DNA of 64,000 nucleotides from Hymenopus coronatus (taxonomy: Eukaryota > Arthropoda > Insecta > Mantodea > Hymenopodidae): assembly GCA_030762935.1 (NCBI GenBank), contig CM060886.1, positions 33,527,509 through 33,591,508 on the forward strand. Direction: 5' to 3'. Numbering within the stretch: the stretch's first letter is position 1; the number at the start of each line of letters is the position of its first letter. This document shows, piece after piece, positions 57,480-64,000 of the stretch. The notes under the pieces are model-generated. The model had not been told where the DNA came from, made no database searches, and saw only the letters and a program-made list of their open reading frames with translations. A program made the position numbers and the translations under genes.

Positions 57480-58090
57480 ACCGTAACATTTTCAAGGGGG
57501 ACTAGTTGGCGTCTTCCTGGCCATGCTAGCAAACACCGAAACATTGTTACTTACCAAATATGGACAATGTATTGGCAGAGAGCAAACTGTTGCTCGGTCC
57601 ACTAATGCAACAGGCTGTTCGCTTACTCCACTTCACTTCCACAACGTGCCGGGAAACAAATGCAGAACTGCCGGCGACCTCCTCCGTCGATATTTACGTA
57701 AGAACCTTAACACGCGTTTTTTTTTTTTTTTTTTCCAAAAAGTAAACTACCGAAGTAAGAATCTACGGACTGAAAGCAAGGGTTAATTAACGCACTGTGG
57801 ATGAGAGCGAATATTTTTTCACGTATTTTTCTAAACTGTCAAGAGCTAGAAACATAGTACAAGCACCAACACCACACGTCCGCTTAGCCACCGAGTCAAC
57901 CGACAACTGCCGTGGACTTGTTCCGCCCTTACGGTGTCACGGCGCATGTGCGACTGGTACATAATGACGTCCCAGGTGGCGGAAGAGTAGAAGGCGAGGA
58001 TACGTACTGAAGAAAATCGCAAAAGATGCTGTACTTTACCCCTCTCTGGCCTTGTCCTGACCACATACACCCTGGTTAAGCTTCAGATTA
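57480..58090. other. GC-richer island, unknown
   Basis: Higher GC and CpG than its surroundings. A T-run lies at 57718-57734. CGGCGCATGTGCGACTGG (NRF1-like) at about 57940 is followed by ATAATGACGTCCCAGG (CRE-like). Short ORFs on both strands (57523-57786, 57846-58070) have no recognisable domain. It could be a promoter-proximal fragment or an unrecognised repeat. Confidence 0.3.
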
Positions 58091-58420
58091 GATTCTCGCT
58101 CATGCACGTTTGCGAAAATCCCCGACATCCAAACCACAGGCTTTAATGAGAAACGTTCATAAAGAAAGGAATCCGCAAAAAACTACTCTCTACTTAGCCA
58201 TTGTTAATATAGCACACCACCAATATTAAATTAAACAGTTGCATTACTCATACCTAGCATGGAATATAGGTTATGTAACTGAAGAAACCGAAGAATTTCT
58301 GCTGAATAATGAACGAATTATGAGTTTAATATATTTTAAAATTATTATGTTTTCTAACTTCATTAAATGAATAGAAATACACTCAATGTGATTGGTAAGA
58401 ATTTCAAACACTTTTTTTAC

Positions 58421-58479
58421 TCGATATTCAGATTTCTAGCAACTGCAGCTAAACTGGTGATTTTTAAAAATTTCTAACA
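58421..58479. repeat. CAGATTTCTAGCAACTGCAG repeat, copy 1
   Basis: The 25-base word at 58428-58452 recurs at 59404 and 63844. Here it is followed directly by HINE-like copy 31. Confidence 0.7.
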
Positions 58480-59363
58480 TTTTTACTTTTTCTATACTAC
58501 TATGTACATAGTGTATAGAGAAGGTATTGCACTCCACCAAAAAATTCGATACCGAGATTTCACCGGAAATATATGTTTTAGGGTCCATCTATCCAAAAAA
58601 AGGATTTTCTGAAAAAGACCCAAGTGTGTGTGTGTGTGTGTGTGTGTGTGCTTGAGTTAGTGTGTCCGGTGTGTGAACACGATAACTCAAAAACGAAAAG
58701 TCGGTAAAATACCAAACTTGATATTTAAGTTTAGTATCTTCCAGGGATGCGACACGAAGATTTTGAGAAAAATCCCGCCACCTCCAACTACCCTTTACAT
58801 GGAACTTTATTCGAAAATTTTGGTTTTCTCAAAAATGGCTCTAAGGATTTTGATTAAAATGTCGTATGTTAAAGCTATTTACCTGACAAATAAAATATAT
58901 CTTGAATTTTCTGGGTATAGCCTCTGAAGACTACTTTATTCTGGATGAATTTTACGGAATTTTGCATAACTGCTAAACCGTAAGAGATGGACAAAAACTT
59001 GTCATACAAAAAATATAGAGCACGTTAAAGCACACAATTTATGTTATATACTTATTATTCTTGGAGTTGATCGTTTTCAACATATTTCTTTTTTTTAGTT
59101 TCAGATTTGAAAATCATACAGGAATTTGTGAACTGCTGTCCATACAAAAAAAGGAACTTCAGTCGCATAGCAACCAGCTTCTGCCTATCGCTTTAACTTA
59201 TGGTACTCACTTATTTCGCTTCTACCAACAAGGAAGCAAGTAATAAGACTATTTCTACTAATTTTTTTCTCAATTAGTGTGAAGTGAATAGAAGTATACG
59301 CTTTTAACAATAATTTGTTGCAGAGATATAGAGAAAGTCATGTGAATGGAACACATCAGATTC
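58480..59363 (-). mobile_element. HINE-like repeat, copy 31 (variant A, full length)
   Basis: TTTTTACTTTTTCTATACTA to GTGAATGGAACACATCAGA. Pure (GT)n core at 58625-58650. Confidence 0.88.
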
Positions 59364-59457
59364 TTTCTTACTGGATTATTAAGTTATATATATATATATA
59401 ATTCAGATTTCTAGCAACTGCAGCTAAATTACACAGCACAGGTAAATGGGATTGCTA
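59364..59457. repeat. Local duplication unit, left part (continues at 61020 after the transposon)
   Basis: A (TA)n run, then ATTCAGATTTCTAGCAACTG and CAGCTAAATTACAC. It matches 63829-63900. The TA at 59456-59457 is the transposon target. Confidence 0.85.
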
Positions 59458-61019
59458 TACAGGATGTTTCAAAAATACGGGGCATAATTTCAGGTATGTA
59501 TTTCCCACATGTAGACAATCAAATCAGTTCATTATACCATGTGTCCGGAAATGCTTCATTTCCGAGTTATGGCCTTCACAACATTGAAATTCACTGGAAC
59601 GGTTTTCTTTCCGCAGGTTGTTGTCATTATAGAAGATGTTCAAAATGTCCACCTCCTGCTTGAATACAGACCTCACATCGATGTCTCATTGACCTGCGAA
59701 CACGATCCCAAACTCCAGTAGTATTGCGTATGTCCTCACAACTTGCCGCAATTCGATTCCGAAGGGATTCCAAATCCGGCACCGGAGACGAATAGACCAA
59801 TGATTTTAAATGGCCCCACAAGTAGAAATCGAGAGGGCTCAGATCAGGTGAGCGTGGAGGCCAAGCAATTGGGCCACCTCTACCTATCCATCGATCAGGA
59901 AACCTTCGATCCAAGTACCGGCGAGCCGTAAGACTGAAGTGTGCAGGAGCGCCATCATGCAAGAAGTGAATGTGTTGATGATTGATCAGTGGAGTGTCTT
60001 CGAAAACGTCAGGTATGGTGTTTTCCAGGAAGTTTGTGTACGCCTGCCCCGTAAGTCTGTTTACAAGTACATGGGGTCCAACTAATCGATCACCAATGAT
60101 ACCGGCCCACATGTTGAGGGAGAACCGCACCTGGTGATGAGATACAACAGTTGCACGTGGATTTTCATGCGACCATACATGCTGATTGTGGAAATTTGTT
60201 ATGCCATCTCTTGTGTACTGTGCATCTGTAAATAATACGACGGCAAAAAAGTTCGGATTTACACCACACTGCTGCAAGAACCGCTGACAGAATCTAACTC
60301 GTGCAGGGTAATCTGCTGGTGACAGGGCCTGCACACGTTGCAAATGATAAGGATACAATTGATACTCGTTCGACAGTCTCCAGACAGGCGTATGAGGAAC
60401 ATTGACTTGCAACGCTAACCGTCGTGTGCTGATAGAAGGAGTCCTGTCCACAGCCTCCAGAATCTCCTCCTGCACTTCTGGAGTTGTAGATCTGGTCGTC
60501 CCCTTCCCAAACCAGGAGAGGTGAATGTTCCATACTCGCACAGACAGGAATGGAGACGTACAAATGTCTTCCGATCTGGACATTGTCGCTGTGCGTACCT
60601 CTCCTGGTACAAACGACGAGCCAGCGCAGCATTGCCGTCCGCCTTACCGTACATGAAGTGTATCTCTGCCAGTTCTTTATTTGAATACATGTCGCACAGT
60701 CTTAATGCCTAAAGAACACTGAATGTGTCCTCAGAATGAACTATCAGAGCGCCCTCCTAATGTCTCCTTTGGCGGCAAAGACCTGCGGAAAGAAAAACGT
60801 TCCAGTGAATTCCAATGTTGTGAAGGCCATAACTCGGAAATGAAGCATTTCCGGACATGAACTATTTTGATTGTCTACAGGTGGGACTTTCAATATTGTA
60901 AAGGCCATATCTCGGAAATGAAGCATTTCCGGACACATGTTATAATGAACTATTTTGATTGTCTTCATGTGGGAAATACATACCTGAAATTAAGCCCTGT
61001 ATTTTTGAAACATCTTGTA
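59458..61019 (-). mobile_element. DUF4817/DD41D-type transposon, copy 2, complete with TA target duplication
   Basis: Terminal inverted repeats TACAGGATGTTTCAAAAATA (59458) and its near-inverse ending at 61019 (GTATTTTTGAAACATCTTGTA, one mismatch in the tip). TA lies at 59456-59457 and 61020-61021. Length is 1,562 bp. The transposase-proximal subterminal region again holds the AATGCTTCATTTCCGA-type tandem duplication (minus strand, 60790-60960). An empty copy of the target region survives at 63841-64000. Confidence 0.93.
59627..60690 (-). pseudogene. Transposase of copy 2, frameshifted
   Basis: The HTH part MYSNKELAEIHFMYGKADGN...LYQERYAQ is in the frame ending at 60690. The catalytic part is in the frame 60583 down to 59627 (318 aa). 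The change falls near GRGRP/RSTTPEVQEE. Catalytic residues: LFTDAQYTRDG (first D kept, but the following E-A-L-F is altered), HFLHDGAPAHF, and SPDLSPLDFYLWG, with 41 residues between the second and third aspartate (DD41D, as reported for rosa-type mariners). The C-terminus ends CIQAGGGHFEHLL as in copy 1. Probably inactive, although the ends are good enough to be mobilised in trans. Confidence 0.88.
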
Positions 61020-61130
61020 TAATTTCTAAAACCAGAAGTACTGAAGTCTCTTACAATGAATAACACAGTCAAAATATGTTAGCACTACAAAATCAAAGAT
61101 GTGAAAACATTTAATCGTCTAACTGGTTAC
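61020..61130. repeat. Local duplication unit, right part
   Basis: TAATTTCTAAAACCAGAAGT, ACTGAAGTCTCTTACAATGA and ATAACACAGTCAAAATATGT match 63901-63990. Confidence 0.85.
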
Positions 61131-61467
61131 AGAACTAGTCAATATGAACTACTAAAGTTAGTTTTGTTTAGAATGTTTTGTTAAAATTTTGATATGTTTT
61201 ACTTTATTTTATATTTTCCATGATTATCATTGTTTTAAGTAGATAAAAAGATTAACATCTGATGGGTTAAAATACACACCACTTGCTTTAACCATTTAGT
61301 TAATTTGCATTATATATGATAATTCTAAGTAAAACTACTTATTTTTCTGCTTCTTTTGGTAACCATGGTAATCATGGAAGATAGTTTTCGAAATGCCTTC
61401 AATACACCTTTTGTATAGCAGCCCAGAAACGTAAAAGAAGCAAGTAAGCTATTTTAAATATTAAAAA
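61131..61467. other. Unassigned AT-rich stretch
   Basis: Nothing recognised. Confidence 0.45.
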
Positions 61468-62109
61468 TTAAATGTGTTACATTCACATCACTCTCTCTAA
61501 CTGTTCTACTTCTCACAAAAGATAATGCTTCTTTCTACACCATGGTAATCAAAATAAACATTAACCGAATATACTTATTACTTAGTTCCCATTTACTGTT
61601 TGAGAAAAGTATATTTTAAAATTGAAGCCAGTAACATGGAATAACTTAGAAACGGTCAACTCTACAACAAAAATGCATATGACATAAATTGTGTGTTTTA
61701 ATGTGATCTACATTTTTATGTAGTAAGTTTTTTGTCTGTCTTACGATTTAACAGTTATGCAAAATTCTGCAAAAATCAATTAAAGTGCTCTTCGGAAGCT
61801 ATGTGTTGTAAATAGCTTTAATATACGGTATTTTAATCAAAACTGTCAGAGCCATTTTTGAGAAAATCAAAATTTTCAAAAACTTTTCCATGTAAAGGGT
61901 AGTTCCGGGCGGGGGATTTTCTTAAAAATCTGTTTGTTGCATCCTCGGAAGATAATAAGCTTCAATATCATTGGTATATAACGGTCTTTTAGTTCTGAGC
62001 TATGCACAGACCCACACGGACCTTTTTCTAAAAATGTTTTTGTTGGATTCAGGGGGTATGAAAACATATTTCCAGTCTATCATATATAGTAGGTGTAGAG
62101 AAAGTAAAA
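61468..62109 (+). mobile_element. HINE-like repeat, copy 33 (variant B, short)
   Basis: AAATGTGTTACATTCACATC to GTGTAGAGAAAGTAAAA. It has several deletions, the microsatellite is reduced to CACAGACCCACACGG, and the CCGGTGAAATC block is lost. Confidence 0.75.
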
Positions 62110-62680
62110 AGAAGCTTCATTTTGTATTTTGGAAGTTTTTTGTTTTTTTTTATATACCTAACCCAATAAAACAATATTTCGGAAAAGATCCGCGCGTATC
62201 CGTGCTCCTTCACCGTGTCTCATTGATGTAGGTAACTCAAAATCTTCTAATATTAACATCAAACAGTACATAAATTCATCATTTCAGCGTATAAGTCCAA
62301 AATTTCGCCTTATTAATTAATTTGATATGATTTCTAAAACAGGAAACTATCAATAAAGAGAAATATTTTATGTGTTACATTCACATGTCATTTTCCACTC
62401 TCTACGTTTATTAGTGTGTATAAAACTATGCTTACGACAGTTTATGCTTATTGTCTTCTTGTTTGAGATACACATTTGCAAAACATTTTTATAGTACATA
62501 ATATTTACAGTACTTATTTCGTTTTAATACAAAGGGAAAAGATGAAGTCAAATTAGGATTTGGGCGACCTATGCTGGCCTTAAGAGCCTCTTTACATGCA
62601 ATCAGAAACAACTGAATATCTTAAGGCCTTTAAGAAATTTTCTCATTTCACTCTTGTTCAAACTATTCTTAAAAAGATTT
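62110..62680. other. Unassigned stretch with small HINE-like fragments
   Basis: AATATTTCGGAAAAGATCCG at 62173 recalls the core-flanking block in minus orientation. ATGTGTTACATTCACATG at 62370 is a variant-B 5' end that degrades by about 62450. Confidence 0.45.
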
Positions 62681-63361
62681 ATTACTTTTTCTACACATAC
62701 TATGTACATAGTGTATAGAGAAGGTATTATAATGCACTCAAAAATTCGATACGGAGATTTCAATGGAAATAGAGGTTTTGGGTTCCCCTGATTCCAAAAA
62801 AAAAAAAAAAAAAAAGCATTTTTAGAAGAAAAAAAAAAGACTGTGTGTTGTGTGTGTGCGTGTATGTCTTGGCATGTGGGTGTGCGTGTGCTGTGGACAT
62901 AATAGCTCCAAAACGAAAACACCGTTTAATACCAAACTTGATATTTAAGTTTGCTATCTTCCAAGAATGCGACACGAAGATTTTCAAGAAAATCCCTCCG
63001 TGCCCAACTACCCTTTACATGGAACTTTTTTCGAAATTTTTTATTTTCTCAAAAATGGCTCTTATGATTTTGATTAAAATGTCGTATATTAAAGATATTT
63101 ACCTGACAAATAAAACGTATATCTTGAGTTTTCTGGAAATTACCTCTAAAGACCTCCTTAATCTGGATGATTTTTATTGAATTTTGCATAACTGGTAAAC
63201 CGTAAGTGATAGACAAGAATTTACTGCACAAAAATTTAGATCACGACAAAACACACAATTTATGTCATATACTTCTTTATCGTGGAGTTCGCTTTTTAGA
63301 TATTCCATGTTTTTGGTTCAGCTTTAAAAAACTCATTTTTTCTCATACCGGAATTTTTTAA
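62681..63361 (-). mobile_element. HINE-like repeat, copy 32: hairpin-side part
   Basis: Starts TTACTTTTTCTACACATACT. A poly(A) expansion lies at 62797-62814, then a GTGTGTGTGCGTGTATG core. The copy is interrupted after CTCATACCGGAATTTTTT by a SINE and resumes at 63585. Confidence 0.85.
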
Positions 63362-63584
63362 CATTTTTTTTGTAGTGTTTAACTTCCGCTTTTACTGTTC
63401 TGGCACCGCAGGCGATGACACTGATGATGCAGCCTCGGTGGAATGTGATGGCCGGGGAAACCGAAGAACCCGGAGAAAAACCGCCCCTTGTCCGCCGCAA
63501 ATCTCATATGCGGTCGCTTGGGATTGAACTTAGACTCTCTAGGTGAGAGGCGATTGGTCTGACTACTCGGCCACGGCACGGCCC
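63362..63584 (-). mobile_element. tRNA(Ser/Leu)-type SINE, copy 3, inserted in HINE-like copy 32
   Basis: Minus strand: GGGCCGTGCCGTGGCCGAGT head, CGCCTCTCACCTAGAGAG, body TTCTTCGGTTTCCCCGG, ATCAGTGTCATCGCC, GTTAAACACTAC and a poly(A) tail (T-run at 63364-63371). The flanks AATTTTTTAA and AATTTGTCAA look like a diverged 10-bp target duplication. This is the clearest copy of the family. Confidence 0.85.
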
Positions 63585-63808
63585 AATTTGTCAAATCCTC
63601 TCCATACCAACAAAGGAACTTCAGTCACATAGCAACCAGTTTTGACTGTCACTTCAACCTAAGGTACCGCCTTATTTCGCTTCTGCTCACTAGGAAGCAA
63701 GTAATAAGACTATTTCTGCTAATATTTTCTCGATTAGCATGAAGTAAATAGCAATAATTTGTTGCACAGACGTAGAGAAAGTCATGTGAATGGAACACGT
63801 CAGATTTT
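63585..63808 (-). mobile_element. HINE-like repeat, copy 32: 5'-end part
   Basis: Resumes at AATTTGTCAAATCC and ends GTGAATGGAACACGTCAGAT. It includes AGGAAGCAAGTAATAAGACT and the inner GTAGAGAAAGT motif. Confidence 0.85.
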
Positions 63809-64000
63809 TCCTATGGAATACAAAAGTGTATATATATAAAATTCAGATTTCTAGCAACTGCAGCCAAATATTACACTGTGCAAGTACTCGGTTTGATACA
63901 TAATTTCTAAAAACAGAAGTACTGAAGTCCCTCCAAATGAATAACAGAAACAAAATATATTAGTAGTATCATAATCTAGGATGTAACAACACCTTTAAAC
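63809..64000. repeat. Local duplication unit, uninterrupted copy (empty transposon site), running off the window
   Basis: ATTCAGATTTCTAGCAACTG at 63841 through ATAATTTCTAAAAACAGAAG and ATGAATAACAGAAACAAAAT. The TA at 63901-63902 corresponds to the target occupied at 59456/61020. Confidence 0.88.

Overview
This is AT-rich animal nuclear DNA, very probably from an insect. The transposon mix supports that: mariner and DUF4817-type IS630/Tc1/mariner transposases, an I-group and a Jockey-like non-LTR retrotransposon, a ZBED-like hAT remnant, and several tRNA-derived SINEs. I recognise no host protein-coding gene, rRNA, CRISPR array or bacterial-type operon. Every protein similarity I see belongs to a mobile element, and every one of those reading frames is broken.

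The dominant component is one dispersed repeat family of about 0.85 kb, called here the HINE-like repeat. I count over 30 copies or fragments on both strands, adding up to roughly 24 kb of the 64 kb. All share a 5' end with a short hairpin and a subterminal ACTTTCTCTACA, a long non-coding body, a variable CA/GT-rich microsatellite, and a 3' end that is a long palindrome whose right arm is the inverse of the 5' subterminal motif, followed by AAAA. They sit in T/A runs with no evident target duplication. This architecture resembles Helentron-associated elements (HINE/DINE-1 type); that classification is inference. There are two main variants: A (younger-looking) and B (older, more diverged).

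Layout. 0-9 kb: a SINE with a 9-bp target duplication, several HINE-like copies, a SINE with a perfect 12-bp target duplication (5.65 kb), and a HINE-like copy inserted inside another (6.6-8.5 kb). 9-16 kb: a decayed reverse-transcriptase fragment, a GC-richer island with about 82-bp tandem repeats, and two SINEs. 16-19 kb: a DUF4817/DD41D-type transposon and a Tc1-like relic. 24.07-32.07 kb: a three-level nest in which a 1.28-kb mariner is split by a HINE-like repeat, itself split by a 5.9-kb I-group retrotransposon with 5'UTR, ORF1, ORF2 and 3'UTR. 35.6-39.7 kb: a hAT relic, a second IS630-like relic, and a 5'-truncated Jockey-like element with a perfect 12-bp target duplication. 40-56 kb: dense HINE-like copies, many head-to-tail. 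58-64 kb: a second DUF4817 transposon inserted at a TA whose empty counterpart survives in a local duplication at the right edge.

These elements do not form a host pathway. The region is a heterochromatin-like or intergenic graveyard whose nesting gives a relative chronology. Stretches without an assignment are listed as such.
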